Positions 10,128 through 21,140 of a stretch of 30,626 nucleotides of DNA are shown here, piece by piece. The position numbers and the translations under genes were made by a program. Each line of letters opens with the position of its first letter. Positions within the stretch are counted from its first letter, which is position 1. The notes beneath the pieces are model-generated. The model was given only the letters and a program-made list of their open reading frames with translations. It did no database searches and was not told where the DNA came from. Source of the DNA: Glutinoglossum americanum. Its lineage: Eukaryota; Ascomycota; Geoglossomycetes; Geoglossales; Geoglossaceae. The DNA is taken from NCBI GenBank assembly GCA_020080175.1, contig JAGHQL010000241.1, forward strand, positions 1 through 30,626. Reading direction: 5' to 3'.

Positions 10128-10924
10128 ACGATCAAAAGCTGGTCTCGCCAGCCAGATTAGGCGTAGATAAAACGCTGGTAGACGCAGAATGCCAATGCGG
10201 AATACTTCCGGACCTGCATGTTTTCAGCTGAGCGGATGTGCAGCATTCCAAGCATTGCTTTCGTGGCAGCACTCCAACGCGCTCATTCCAACATGCTGAA
10301 TCATGGAGCGAGCCAGGAAAACGCGTGGCAAAAACCCTTAAAGTGACACTCGGGAAAACAAGGCCCCTGTATCAGTTGGATAGCTACAACTGGAACGCCT
10401 GCGAAGCGACCTTGCCAATGGATTGTCTGTCTCCAATTAGCAGGTTTATAAAATAACTTTTTTTTTTCATAGAGATATACTTGCATCTGTCCCCAGTAAT
10501 TTAGCCATACCCGTAGAATATGGCCTTCTATTTTTCTAGCGGTGATCTTTGTTGATCAAGTCAAATCTCCCGGTCGCGTGAAACGTTCCGGAGCTTATGG
10601 CCCGGTACTGTAGATGCCTGACCCGGTAGCTGAAACCGGGTAGGGTACTCCGTACAGTACTAGGTTGTAAATTTCAATACCACTTTCGTGGAAAGGGAAA
10701 TTAATGGACAAATGCATGCTGACACGGGGGACGTGCCATCACCCTATCAAGTTGGCAGCTCAGCCTGCTAGTGTCGCACTGCTTCTACAGGGTCTGCCAA
10801 GCCGCGCTAGCTGAGTAATCAAAGCGAACGTCCAGCACAATCCCATCTCTCCGATAGGCCGCAGCGGGATCAGTCATTTCCGTCTCGATAACAATCCACA
10901 GTAGCGCCGCATCCAACATACATC
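10128..10924. other. Spacer between aminotransferase and REE1-like gene
   Basis: Holds the aminotransferase 3' end, the REE1-like promoter and the nested inverted repeat at 10605-10660. The frame at 10238-10456 has no recognisable content. Confidence 0.5.
10605..10660. repeat. Nested inverted repeat
   Basis: The outer arms GTACTGTA (10605-10612) and TACAGTAC (10653-10660) are perfect, and inside them CCCGGT (10622-10627) pairs with ACCGGG (10635-10640). CTCCGTACAGTAC words like this are common in repeat-rich fungal spacers. It could be a decayed small element or a cruciform; function is unknown. Confidence 0.7.
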
Positions 10925-11506
10925 ATGCAACCCACCAAGAAACCCTTCGCAATAACCGCTCCTCCTGATAGCGATATATGGCGCAAACCACCTTCAAGAG
11001 ACGTCTTCAATGCTAAAACATCTCTGCTCCCGCCCATCCCGCTCACCTCCTTCTCCCGGTCTCGCATTTCCCTAGCCAGCAGCTGGAAATATCGCTACGA
11101 TCAAGGCGGCCTCCTCTTACATCTAACCAAGCCTGGCGAAACAGACAGGTGGCTTAAAGCCGGCGTCGAGTTCTACAACCAGAAACCCTACATCAGCGCT
11201 GCAGGGTGCGACAAGTTTGCGGATTGGAGCATCTATCCCGTTGATGCGGGAGAGGAAGAGTTTACGCTTGAGCTGAGGAGGGAAGGAGATGAGAACGGGA
11301 AGGGACTTTGGGTTTACTGGTTGAAGGGTGGAGGGGATGGGGAGAGGGTGCCGGTTAGGGAAGTGGCATGGTTCTTCGCCAGCGAGGAGGGTTGGGATGT
11401 CAGCGTTGGGGCTTATGCCTGTAGGCCAGCCGGGGAAGATGTGGTGAAGGATAAGGAAAAACTGGAGGTCAGGTTCTGGGGATTTGAGATGGAGGAATTG
11501 CAGTGA
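10925..11506 (+). CDS. DUF1349 / REE1-like protein
   Basis: This is a single-exon gene of 193 residues. The central part (about residues 55-130) has the DUF1349 pattern: a WKYRYDQGGLLLHL-type strand, then W-x-KAGVEFY and later DKFADWS, as expected for a concanavalin-A-like beta-sandwich. In yeast the family is represented by Ree1, implicated in regulating enolase, and many ascomycetes have copies of about 200 residues, so the length is normal. There is no signal peptide or membrane segment, so it is probably cytosolic. The start at 10925 fits homologue length, since the conserved domain starts about 50 residues in. It lies downstream of the aminotransferase on the same strand, but 800 bp separate them. 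No enzymatic activity can be inferred. Confidence 0.8.
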   Translation: MQPTKKPFAITAPPDSDIWRKPPSRDVFNAKTSLLPPIPLTSFSRSRISLASSWKYRYDQGGLLLHLTKPGETDRWLKAGVEFYNQKPYISAAGCDKFADWSIYPVDAGEEEFTLELRREGDENGKGLWVYWLKGGGDGERVPVREVAWFFASEEGWDVSVGAYACRPAGEDVVKDKEKLEVRFWGFEMEELQ

Positions 11507-11919
11507 CTCAGGCCCGCTGCAAAAACTCGTGGACCGCGCCGTTTAATGAAATGTCCTGAAATGCCTTGAGAAGAAGTCGAAGGGTTTACTCTCGTAACCC
11601 CAGCTGGCTCGGGCTGTCAGCGAGCACGTGAAATTCTCTTCCGCTGGCCTCCCCACGACCCCTTTCGCTGGATCCTACGCAATCCGACTGACGGGTATCC
11701 CTCTTTAGTAGGATAGCTGTTCTGTCCGATTAGGGCTTTCTTGTGCATCCGACAAGGATTGCTTTGCTTCACGACGGAGTTTCCGACCGGCGTAGAGTCG
11801 ACCTCCATTCTTTAGTGGGTGAGCACTTTGGTTTTCTTGTCATTCTTCTTTATTCTATGAGTTTTTCAGACCATTTCAATCTGATCCAGGCTTGAGTAAC
11901 GAGCAGAGTGGTTTGCATC
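11507..11919. other. Spacer between REE1-like gene and transposon relic
   Basis: No gene or clear repeat seen. Base composition is ordinary until about 11900, where the A+T-rich element begins. Confidence 0.5.
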
Positions 11920-13070
11920 TACTGTACTAGGTCAAAAGTATTAGAACACTTAACGTGAACATGACATGAACGCGAAAACTGCTACAACAATGTCTCTGAA
12001 CAAGATACTCAAGTATTCAGAATTAAGTTTATATCAACAAGGTCAAATAATTGGAATGCATAATGCTGAAATAACCTTATAAAAAATTACTAAAGTAATT
12101 CCTACATCTTTATCTACTATTTATTATACAAATGACAACTCCCTTTCACACTCTGGCCAAAAAATAACTGCTGAAAAAGATAAAACAATTATCAACTATT
12201 TTAAAGTGAAACCTGATATAATATACAGTTTTACAAGAGCTGAACTTTGTTCACATCTAAGTCTTTTAATATTAAAGTGTTTATTATATACAGAAAATAT
12301 ATGAAAATAGTAAAAACTTTAATAACTACCTCTTAAAGCGGAGCATACTGTAAAGCGATTACAGTAAGCTAGAGAACATATTAATTAGAAAAAATCACAA
12401 TGGAATCAGATTATTTGAAGTAATGAATATTCAGTAGAATATAGTAAAAGAATATAAAAAAAATAGGTTTTTCATATATCAGCAAACAAATGAAAGCTAT
12501 TTGTTATTCAACTATGTTCATATTCTAGAAGAGTATCAGTTATGATTTAGGTAACATTTAGTAGAATATAATATTCTAAATTAATTATTCTTAATAATAA
12601 TTTATTATCTAAAAGAAAAGGAGTTATTAGATAAATTTATCTGAAAATGTTTCAAGACCAACTACTAACTCTTCTCAATAGCAACTTGATTTTTATGTAA
12701 AATAATATATCAATTTACACTTATAAACAGATAACAAATTAGTTTTAAGAAATAGGAATTACAGTAATGAAATAACCTCTTTATTCATCTAATTTAAACT
12801 CTATAAAGTATTCTTGATTTCTATTGAAAAAAAATACTCACATTGTACAAGATAGGTATTTAGATACTGTTGAAGAAAAAAAGTAGATAAAATATATATT
12901 ACAAAAAGTATTGTTAGATACATAGGAAGCAATATTAAATAAAAGGTTTAAGGATTTAATAACTAGTATGAAGAGTAGGTATGAAGCTGTTATTGCAGCA
13001 GATGGATGGTGGACGAAATATTAAATATGTTGCTTCGTGGGTGTTCTAATACTTTTGACCCCAAATAGTA
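11920..13070 (+). mobile_element. Tc1/mariner-type DNA transposon, RIP-degraded copy
   Basis: Perfect 20-bp inverted arms GGTCAAAAGTATTAGAACAC lie at 11930-11949 (plus sense) and 13041-13060 (minus sense). Outside them both ends read TACT..., so the true terminal repeats probably start at about 11920 and 13070, next to a TA target duplication. The 1.15-kb element is extremely A+T-rich, in sharp contrast to both flanks, and holds a transposase relic (next entry). Arm sequence, size and protein ends fit fungal Tc1-like elements. Decay by transitions with length preserved points to RIP. Confidence 0.88.
11990..13024 (+). pseudogene. Decayed Tc1/mariner transposase
   Basis: The frame from the ATG at 11990 to the TAA at 13022-13024 is exactly 345 codons. 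Its N-terminus has the helix-turn-helix style QGQIIGMHNAE and its C-terminus reads SRYEAVIAADGWWTKY then stop, close to the usual ...IxAxGGxTKY end of fungal Tc1-like transposases. Many in-frame stops lie between, beginning about 30 codons in, and the codons are strongly biased to A and T. Start and stop remaining in phase means few or balanced indels, so almost all damage is point mutation, as RIP does. Where the family has Arg-Gly-Gln near the N-terminus this copy has Gln-Gly-Gln, consistent with CGA to CAA. It cannot make a working enzyme. Confidence 0.85.
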
Positions 13071-14108
13071 CCTCGTCAAATGTAGGACTTGAATCGGGTT
13101 GTCTCGCTGCTCTCGCCAAGAGGGTCGCGGGGATCGATCACGCCATCATTAAGCCATTAAGCGCTGGAGAAAAGCTATGGATCTCACGCTAATACTATTT
13201 TGGTTAGGTGGCAGGTGATCCCCTAAAGCGGCGGCTACCCCAAGCTAGTCTCGCTAAAACAGGATATGAAAGCGGCCCCTCTCCCTATGAAATCCCTGGC
13301 TGGCCCTATCTCGTCAACGATACATTCTAGAAACTCTGGCTGCGTCGATTGAGGACAAAAAGCAATGTGGTCTTCATCGTGTATTGGGTGGAGGATCCAC
13401 TCTCGAATCTTGTTTTAATGACGTTATCTGTCTATTACTGTGTGGGAACCGTTAGTTAGAGCAGGGCACACGGTCAGGAGGCGAAAGTGGTGTGGTGAAG
13501 ATCATCCTGAAGTAGGAAACCCATTTTGATACCCTAGAGACCTAGCCAAAGCTATCAGACTCTATACCCTGTAATTAGGTGAAGCTTATTGATGAAAATA
13601 TGTCTGAGGGCGGGGTGATAGCCAATGTCCTTCTCTGGGGTTTTGAGGCCGAAGTAGCATGTATTCTATAAATTATGGGCATTCAGATAATCCTAAAATT
13701 CGACGACAGGTGTTGTAAGCTGGGTACCTCTCTCGGTGGCAGGTTGAAAGAGGCCTAGAGCTTAGAAAACGGGTGGTCTGAGGTGAGGCCCTAGGGCGCA
13801 TTGCGGATCGTCCATATGCTCTTTCCAATAGTGACAATAGTTGAGAGATTTATTATACAACATTCTCACACTCCACCAAGTCTGGGAAAATGTCAGTCTT
13901 GAGGGCCGAAGGCTGACCAAACCAACCCCCCACCTCAGTTCCTCAATGAACCAATCAACCTCACAATTTATATTTAGTGTTGAAGGATTCTGATATTCGT
14001 TCGCAGCCAACAGACCAAAAACTAAATTGCAGATATCTGTGTTGCCCACTAGCTAAATCCGACAGAAATCCCGCATCTTGTTTCATATCTCTTCCCCATC
14101 TCAGAGTC
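13071..14108. other. Spacer downstream of EasG-like gene
   Basis: Base composition returns to normal right after the transposon. A 95-codon minus frame at 13762-14049 matches nothing I recognise. It may overlap the 3' untranslated region of the EasG-like gene. Confidence 0.45.
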
Positions 14109-15065
14109 TCAAACCCATACTTTTTTGTTTACCTCAACAAACTCCTGGAAGGTTTTTGGGGATCGGCCAGTTACAAGCAAAACTTCGTCATTCAGCCTAC
14201 TCTCGACCCCATTGGCGACAGCTGTATCCAACGCCGCCAGCATCTGAGCGTAGTCCGCCTGTAGATTAGCTGATCGAAGATCTGCTGCAGCTTCCGCCTC
14301 TGAGACCCTCACATGGGTAATTTTACGTCCAAGAGTACCGCTGAGGACTTGAGCAACCTTCCCGTTCAGATAATATTAGTTCCTTTGAGAAGTAGGCCGG
14401 TAGGAAAGAGTCTCATACATCATCAAAAGAGAATAGCTCAGGACCTAAAATGAAGTGCTCCGTATTGTGAGCTGGCTCATCTACAAGCGCGCGATATGCT
14501 ACGGCGGCGACATCGTCGGCCGACACCCACGGAATTTTGCCGTCGCAGGTAGCTGAACGAATAATATGTTCGTCACGGATAAGAGCATCATGGACCTCCG
14601 AAAAGTTTTCTAGCCGCAATGAGTTAGCGAACGGCAGCTAGAAGGGAATAATTTGCTGGAATCACCCATAAACCACGTGGGACGGAGGATGCAATAGTCG
14701 ACACCCAAGTTTTTAATATAGTCATGAAATTGTAGCAGGCCCGGGTCACCCTCATTGACTATGCTACCACTAAGTAAGACTAGGCGCTGCACGCCTTTAC
14801 TCAGCGCGAGTTCAGTGAAGGTCTTCATGGGTCCGAAATTGGACATTGTAAACGGCGGTATGAGGTATATCGCGGTAATATCAGAGGCCTGGTTAAATGG
14901 GTTATTGTATGTGGAGGCGTCGAACCAGTCAAAAGTGCATCCTTTGAAAGGAGCTCGGGCGGACCCAGATCTAGATGCCAGGATAACTGGAATATTAGAT
15001 TTTCCGAGAAGGAGTGATATTCTGCTCGATGTCTTTCCAGTGCCGCCAAGAAGAAGTACCGTCAT
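14109..15065 (-). CDS. EasG / festuclavine-agroclavine dehydrogenase-like NAD(P)H reductase (three exons)
   Basis: Exons 15065-14666, 14609-14419 and 14357-14109 join across 56-bp (GTGATT...GGCTAG, branch GCTAAC) and 61-bp (GTATGA...GGGAAG) introns to give 279 residues without a frame break. The N-terminus is a dinucleotide-binding Rossmann start (LLLGGTGKTSS, glycines 7, 8 and 10), followed by the NmrA-like core (FDWFD, IYLIPPF, LSGS, LRPTWFMENFSE) and IPWVSADDVAAVAYRAL. This is the family annotated as ergot alkaloid biosynthesis protein, AFUA_2G17970 type (EasG/FgaFS), whose characterised members reduce a clavine iminium to agroclavine or festuclavine. Related genes outside ergot clusters are common and mostly uncharacterised. 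No dimethylallyltryptophan synthase or other eas gene lies in the window, so the alkaloid role is only a family analogy. Confidence 0.88.
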
Positions 15066-15093
15066 GTTTAGGTACTATGGTCCAGTCTACCTG

Positions 15094-15103
15094 TATATAT
15101 TTA
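15094..15103 (-). promoter_or_regulatory. TATA-like box of EasG-like gene
   Basis: TAAATATATA on the minus strand, about 30-40 bases upstream of the ATG at 15065. The position suits a core promoter with a very short 5' leader. Confidence 0.4.
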
Positions 15104-15610
15104 GGGTGGGCTAGATGAAATTGGTGTCGGATGAGATGATAGTCTTGGGTTCGTCTTGAATCACGTGGATATGATACCCTTCCGGAGGTTATTAGCTTAA
15201 GGCAGCGATGCCCGGGTCCGCAAGCAGCCGACCGCTGTGATAAGTACGAAGCAATGTTACCCCGGTGAACTAAGACAATCGCTGGTTTAGCTGCGCCCAG
15301 GGAGACTCACAAGCCTAGCACTCTAAAAGCACTTGTATGGCGTCACTCCCAGCAAACAAAGCGGTACCGATTTCTTACAGACCGCCTTCCAAGAAAAACC
15401 GTCACGTGTGCTCTAATTAAGCCCTCCTCCAGAGTAAAGGAGACCGAGTCCTGAAAAACTAACAATCACTATCTCTAATAACTCGCCGTCACGAGGTGAG
15501 CCTCTACTAGTAGTGAGTAGGCTACGGGGTATATGGAGAAAAGAAAAGCTAATTTCGGGACTGCATGTCATCTGGACAGGAAGGCCCCTAACTTGAAACG
15601 AATGTTTTAT

Positions 15611-16007
15611 AGGATAATCGCAAAAATGCCACGATTTTTGGGTTTTGTTGCTTAAATACCACAAAAGGTTTGCTCGACTGCCACGACTCCGATCAGCCGG
15701 TCTAGTTCCCGAACAAGTTGGCCAGCTTAGCCGGTAGCTTATAAAGAGGGAGATCACAGCGAATGTATTCTATTTACGTGGAAGATATGTAGGAAGGCGG
15801 GATGACTGCGCGGCTCCTATTTTCGGAAACATCAAGGAAGACTCGAGAATGACAGCATCGGCGAGATGAAAAGTCTAGTAGACGTTAGATAGTATGTAGG
15901 CAGTGTAGGCAAGATGGACGCAACCAACATAGCTACATGGAGTAGGCTGGAGGATCGTGGTAGTTGAGCAAGCTATTCGTGGTATTTGGTATTTTTGCAA
16001 TTATCCC
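15611..16007. repeat. Inverted-repeat pair, possible MITE relic
   Basis: 15611-15631 and the reverse complement of 15987-16007 agree at 18 of 21 positions, and all three differences are transitions. Inside the left arm the sequence continues with TTAAATACCACAAAAGG; inside the right arm, read inverted, with AAATACCACGAA. No coding capacity. Related words near 19510-19790 suggest one dispersed family. Confidence 0.5.
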
Positions 16008-16427
16008 ATGTGACGCTGCTTTAGTTAGCGGGGCGTGCGCGTAAGCCGGGTGGCAAGCAAACCCCCTCCCCTCAATTCGTATGCCGTTGTTTGCTGGGTC
16101 GCTGATTGACCCTTACTGCCGCCACGCTTATCACCTCGATTTTGGCCTATCCGTGATTGCTGTCGAGAAAGAGCTGAAGAACGATGAAGTAGGGGTTGTG
16201 CTTGCGCCGGGTAAGCACAGTGCACGCCCATTTAAAGCAGCGCGGGTTGCCCCACCTGCCAAACCAACTCGACTCATCCAGGTGAAAACCACACCGACGC
16301 TCCCTATCACGTTGCTGTGGTAAGAGAAGTCCCATATCATAGAAGATGCATAGCCCCTGCAGTAGCAATTGTTAACTTCTACACTTTCTACAAGCAGCGG
16401 AGCCTGGAGCGAGGAGCTCTTGTCACT

Positions 16428-18783
16428 ATGGCGGACCCAATTTCAATCGCAGGCCTTGCCGTCGTAGCCGCACAGGTTATTTCGAGTATATATGATTACG
16501 GTATGAATGTGAAGGATGCTCGAAACGACATACGGAGCTTGAGTGAGGAGCTTTTCGCCTTGAAAGGGCTTTTGGAACATATCGGAGCACAACAGAACAA
16601 CTCTGTAACCAGTTCAGGCCTCCTGACCAACCCCCCCCTAGCACGATATGATCCAATAGAGTTTTCCAATATGCTTCAATCGACGGAGGGCTTCTTAAAA
16701 TCATTGTTGATAAGCTTGGAAGAGCCGAAAACCAGGTTTAAAAGGACGATGCAGAGCTTAAAGTGGCCCTTTGAAAAGCGTGACATGGATATACACCTTG
16801 CGCGTTTGGGACGAGTTAAGGCGTGGTTTATATTGGCGACGATGACCGATAGTATCGCGGTTACACGAGATATATATTCGGAAGTGCTAGAATTGACACG
16901 GAGCTTGAATGCCGACCGGGAAATCAGAGAAAGGGAAAAGGCCGACTCTGCCACTCAGGAGCTGCTCGCGTGGCTAGCTCCTGTGGGCCCGGGAGAGGCT
17001 CACGCGCGTGCGTTGCAGGTACGACAGCCGGGAACTGGATCTTGGTTCATCGATGGGCCCTTCCGCGAGTGGCTAAACGCAGAGCCTGGCCACTACCCGG
17101 TGTTGTGGCTCAGTGGCAGCTCAGGTTCTGGGAAGACTGTCCTTCTTTCTTACGCAGTGGAAACAGCTCAGAATGCTTTCCCAGAAGGTTCCGGTACGGG
17201 TATTGGATACTATTACTGCAGTTTCGATGACTCGGCTTCCCAACTACCGGTGAACATCCTTGGCTCCCTTGCTGCGCAACTATCAGTAACCAACCCAATG
17301 CTACTAGAGGAATTTCGCCCCATTTTCGAGAGAGAACAGAAGTCAAAACTACCAAAAACCCTTGGTCTCACAGAGCTAGAGGATTCGATCCTCAAATGTT
17401 CCGCCACCTTGCCAATGGTGCTGTTCTTCATTGATGCATTAAATGAGAGTGATCACTACTCTTTGATTGCCGCATCTCTACTGAGGCTCACCAGCCAATC
17501 CAAAAACCTTCGAATTCTGGTTACAAGCACTTTTGGTCCCCCCAAGACCGAATTTATATGGCCGCCTATCTATAGGATCATCGACATGCCAGCTGCAAAG
17601 ATAGCGAGAGATATTCAAACTTGTGTCGAGTCCAGACTGAAGCAGGATCCGAATCTTCGCGGCTTGAGCGACAAGTTAAAAGACGATGTTCGAAGTGCTC
17701 TTGCCGTCAAATCAGGCGGAATGTAGGCCCCCTTGAATACCCAGCCTGGAGCCTTCGCTCGCTGACAGTTTAAGGTTTCGTTGGGCCCAACTTTCGCTGC
17801 TCCATCTAAGTGCACAACGCACCGGAAGGGATGTCAGAAATGCTTTGGAGGCGATGCCGCAAGATCTAAACAAAACCTATATGGGCATATTGTGCCGAAT
17901 ACCGGAGGTGGATCGGAAGCTAGCCAGGGAAGCTTTGATCTGGCTCTGTTTCGCTGAGAGGCCACTCCATATCGCTGAGCTGAGCGAAGCGGTTGTCCTT
18001 CAGGAATCGGATACTACACTCGACAGTGACAGCAGACTACATGCACCTCAAATTGTCCTTGAAATTTGCCAGGGCCTAGCTCAGTGCCAGTATTCCAATC
18101 TCCGAGTGACTCTTGCTCATTTCTCTATAAAGGCTTTTCTGGTATCTGAGTGGATTAAATCCTCTAGCGCTAACTTCTTCAGCATCGATGCAGCTGAGGC
18201 GAAAAAAGCTCTCATGAGAAAATGCTTGACTTATTTGTGCTTCCGGGACTTTGGAAATGGTTATAGGAAGACCTCCTCCGACGCCGCTGCCTGTTCCAGA
18301 TCCTTTCCTCTTTTCTGGTATGCCGCACATAACTGGGCAATCTATGCCAATTCATGTGAACTGGATGCCGAAGACCATCGCCTTATAGCGAAGTTTTTGG
18401 CTACGAAAGAGCTTCCTCGAGGAGGGAACTTTAGCTCATGGGTCCAATGTCTCGTTCGGGATATGTCGTTCGAGCGGATCGAAGCCACAGAGCCTCTATA
18501 CTACGCAGCTTCATTCGGCCTCCTCTCAGCAGTCCGAGTTATCTTGACGACCCAACCTGGTGTTGATGTAGATGCGCGCGGTGGACGTTTTAATTCGACC
18601 CCACTATTCATTGCTATTTGGCGTGGGCATCTCCAGGTCGTCGAACTCCTTCTCGAACACGGCGCAGACCCGGGGCTCATAGATCCGAGTACCGGCTTTA
18701 CACCACTGAGCTATGCTTATATGAAACGCCTTTCCAAGACTGCGGAACTTCTGAAGAGGCATTTACCTCGCAAGTGCCCATAA
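16428..18783 (+). CDS. NACHT-ankyrin NLR (STAND) protein, two exons
   Basis: Exons 16428-17722 and 17775-18783 join across a 52-bp intron (GTAGGC...TTTAAG, branch CTGAC) to give 767 residues. MADPISIAGLAVVAAQV is the classic start of the fungal NLR N-terminal helical domain, so I chose the ATG at 16428 over upstream in-frame codons. NACHT follows: Walker A GSSGSGKT at 230-237 (K236) and Walker B VLFFIDALNES around D336. The usual SGGMFRWAQLSLLHL helix spans the splice site, and the winged-helix part (IWLCFAERPLHIAELSEAV) comes next. From about residue 671 there are about three ankyrin repeats (STPLFIAIWRGHLQVVELLL is the clearest). Such proteins act as cytosolic nucleotide-dependent switches in fungal non-self recognition and programmed cell death. 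The ankyrin array is short for this class, so the ligand-sensing end may be reduced. All NTPase motifs look intact. Confidence 0.93.
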
Positions 18784-19568
18784 ACTGAGCTTCTAATTCG
18801 TACTAGCACTCATTGGATAGAATGTTGGGAGATGAAGAAAGTCCTTCTGATGGCAAAATAATGGCCGATGAAATGAGTTTGGATGATGCGCTGGTATGAG
18901 TACGAGGCGCCAGAATGACTTTTAGGAAAAGGATAGAAGGTACAAATTGTCTTGGTCCTCGGTCTTCGTCGCTAGGGGGGATCCTCCTTAAGCAGGACAA
19001 CCATAAGTAACGCAATGAAGAAGCGAAATCACAAAACTCAGAACAGGAACAGGTCGTATTGGCCAGAATGCTCGGCTGGAATGTGATGTTTCAAATCCAA
19101 TACAAGCCACTCTTCATTGAAACCTATCGTGATCCCGATGAACCCCATAGGCCTATGATAGACCATTCAATAGAGTGATCGTCAAATGTAATGGTGATTC
19201 GGAGTGGAACAGAACATTCCATGGGTGTCGCTGGTTGATCCTGTATATAAAAGGTAATAGGCCCCCGCCTCAGCTCCCTGCCATGCCGTAGCGATTATAT
19301 TCGAACACGAGAGGGTGAATAAAAATCTGGCTTTGGTAGCCTGATCGCAAATCCGTTGTATCCATTCCTTCAGGTCACGGTCGAAATGCTAGGACTACAC
19401 TAGTTACCCTTTTGGCGATCTAACTTCCTAAAAGGTAAATCTGCTTTGGTAACTAGCTGTAGTGACATATGAAGCCATCGTCAATACTCCCACACGCATA
19501 TCTTGCTGCTGCAACAAAAGGTATTTACTCGAATACCACTGGTTTTCGTTTATATTACTCAGCTACTG
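18784..19568. other. Spacer with possible minus-strand relic
   Basis: One minus-strand frame across about 19190-19400 contains protein-like sequence (RDLKEWIQRICDQATKARF) but has no ATG nearby and breaks into other frames toward 19060. I cannot assign a family. The end near 19510-19560 has ATACCAC and GGTATTT words belonging to the adjoining repeat element. Confidence 0.35.
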
Positions 19569-19791
19569 CAAAAAGTTTACTGAAATACCACGACTTTTTA
19601 CCAACCTCAACGCCAATTATTAGCCCCTCCAAGGCTTCCCGCACGGCTCTAAAGCCATTGATTGTATCCATACCATGTTCGAGGCTGTCACCTTTTGTGA
19701 TGAGATGAGAGAGTAAGTAAGCAATTTTACTCCCGAGGGGCGACCGTGGATGGGTAGGAAATTAAACCGTGGTATTTCAGTAAACTTTTTG
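19569..19791. mobile_element. Small noncoding element with 24-bp terminal inverted repeats (MITE-like)
   Basis: 19569-19592 and 19768-19791 are perfect inverted repeats (core GTTTACTGAAATACCACG). The 223-bp element has no coding capacity. Its right end coincides with the point where ankyrin coding sequence stops on the minus strand, so it sits at the break of the neighbouring pseudogene. No obvious target-site duplication was seen. Similar ATACCAC words lie at 19510-19545 and 15620-15660. Confidence 0.6.
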
Positions 19792-21140
19792 TGGTTTTTC
19801 CCGCCGGATCTCTGGACGAAGGGCTCGCCCCTCGCTCGAGGAGCATCACGACAAGATCGACGGAGCCGCTCTGCACGGCAGCATGGAATGGCGTACTGTC
19901 CTGTTTGTCCTTAGCAAGTGTATCTGCCTGAGCTTCAGGGGAGGCTTTGGCAGTATCGTATGATCCATTCGCGGCGGCGAGATGTAGGGAGTATGGCCTT
20001 TTTCGGCTCGAGCCAAGACGTCAGCTACCTGTCCCAGCAAGCATTTAACAATAACCATCCAGTATCCTGCCGAAGCCATATGAAGAGGGGTGTTATTCTG
20101 ACCATCACGACAGCTGGCAGTTGCACCGAGAGAGAGCAGAGGGAATATAATCTCCTCGTGCCCAAATCTTGCAGCTAGATGCAGGGCTGTTTTGTCCCCT
20201 TTTGTTTCCGAAATTGGCATCGACATTGTGTTCTATTAAGAGATGAACAACCTTACAGATCCGATCTGTGTGGCAAGATGAAGGGGTCTATTGCCATCTA
20301 ATTTGTCCAGTATGTCTACAAAATTCCCAGGATGGTCGGCGGGAGAGTCTTCAGATTCGTGGGACAGTAGAAGCTGCTCCACAATTTCTCGTCTCCGATC
20401 TGAGCAGCCTGACGAAGGGCTGTTTTACCCTTAAATCTCTTTAGCTGGTCAGCGCTGGCTTTGAGAAATATCTTGACGATTTTCGAGTCACGAGAGCGAA
20501 CCGCAGGGTTCAAAGCCCCACTGTTCTCATCAGACCAGGAGCGCCAGTTCCACTGTTTGGAACTGAGAGGCGTTGTTTCCTTAAGGTGTCCGCCAAGCAG
20601 CTCGAACGTCGGCCGATGCCTTCCATTAATTGCGGACATTAGCAAGGGATGTGTAATGGAGCTTTCACGCGTTTCAATAACCACTTCAGAAGGGTGATGT
20701 TGTCTCTTGTAATGGCTAGATAATGCAGTTCTGGGTCCGGCGACAAATTTGTCTTGGCTTAAGATAAAATCGATTGATTCCGAGGCACTGTTCGCCGCTG
20801 AGTAATGCAAAGGAGTACACTTTGAGGTGTGTCTATCGTTAATATCTGTTTCCAGCTCTTCGAGTATTTCCGAGAGGTTTAGCAAGTTTAGCCTGGCAAG
20901 GGTATGGATCGGGCTCCGATCGGTGGGGAATTGGCCCCTGCTAGTGGATTGGCGAAAGGGAGATTTTCAACCTCCCAGCGATTGCTTCCCAAGAAGTCTG
21001 CTGTGAGACCAAACAACAATCTGACACCGTCGCCGCGTAAGGCCATTCGCACATGTTCAAACCAGAATTCTGACGCGTGACGCAGGAAAGGGGTAGTAGA
21101 GAAGTCCAAAGGAGAAACCTGTCTTTCCGGCCCATCGTCT
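19792..21140 (-). pseudogene. Ankyrin-repeat NLR relic (C-terminal half)
   Basis: Minus-strand frames carry NLR and ankyrin sequence in the right order. Near 21060-21110, PFLRHASEFWFEHVRMA resembles the helix that precedes ankyrin arrays in fungal NLRs. From 20885 down come ankyrin-like units (CTPLHYSAA, GKTALRQAAQIGDE, GNRPLHLATQIGS, KTALHLAARFGHEE, NTPLHMASA, STPFHAAVQSGSVD). The coding phase changes at least four times (near 20960, 20380, 20250 and 20000) without plausible introns at each change, so I call it a pseudogene of a host gene. No NACHT domain is present upstream, and the 3' end stops at the inverted-repeat element. Base composition is ordinary, so the decay is by indels rather than heavy RIP. 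It lies tail-to-tail with the intact NACHT-ankyrin gene. Confidence 0.8.

Larger units (their letters stand above)
15066..16427. other. Spacer with inverted-repeat element; NLR promoter
   Basis: No gene recognised. It carries a pair of inverted GGATAAT-GCAAAAAT-CCA arms (listed separately) and several ATACCAC words also found near 19500-19790. The end nearest 16428 must hold the NLR promoter, but no TATA box stands out. Confidence 0.5.

Noticed and set aside
10238-10456. Small plus frame after the aminotransferase
   Set aside because: Short, no motif, and in a likely 3' untranslated region.
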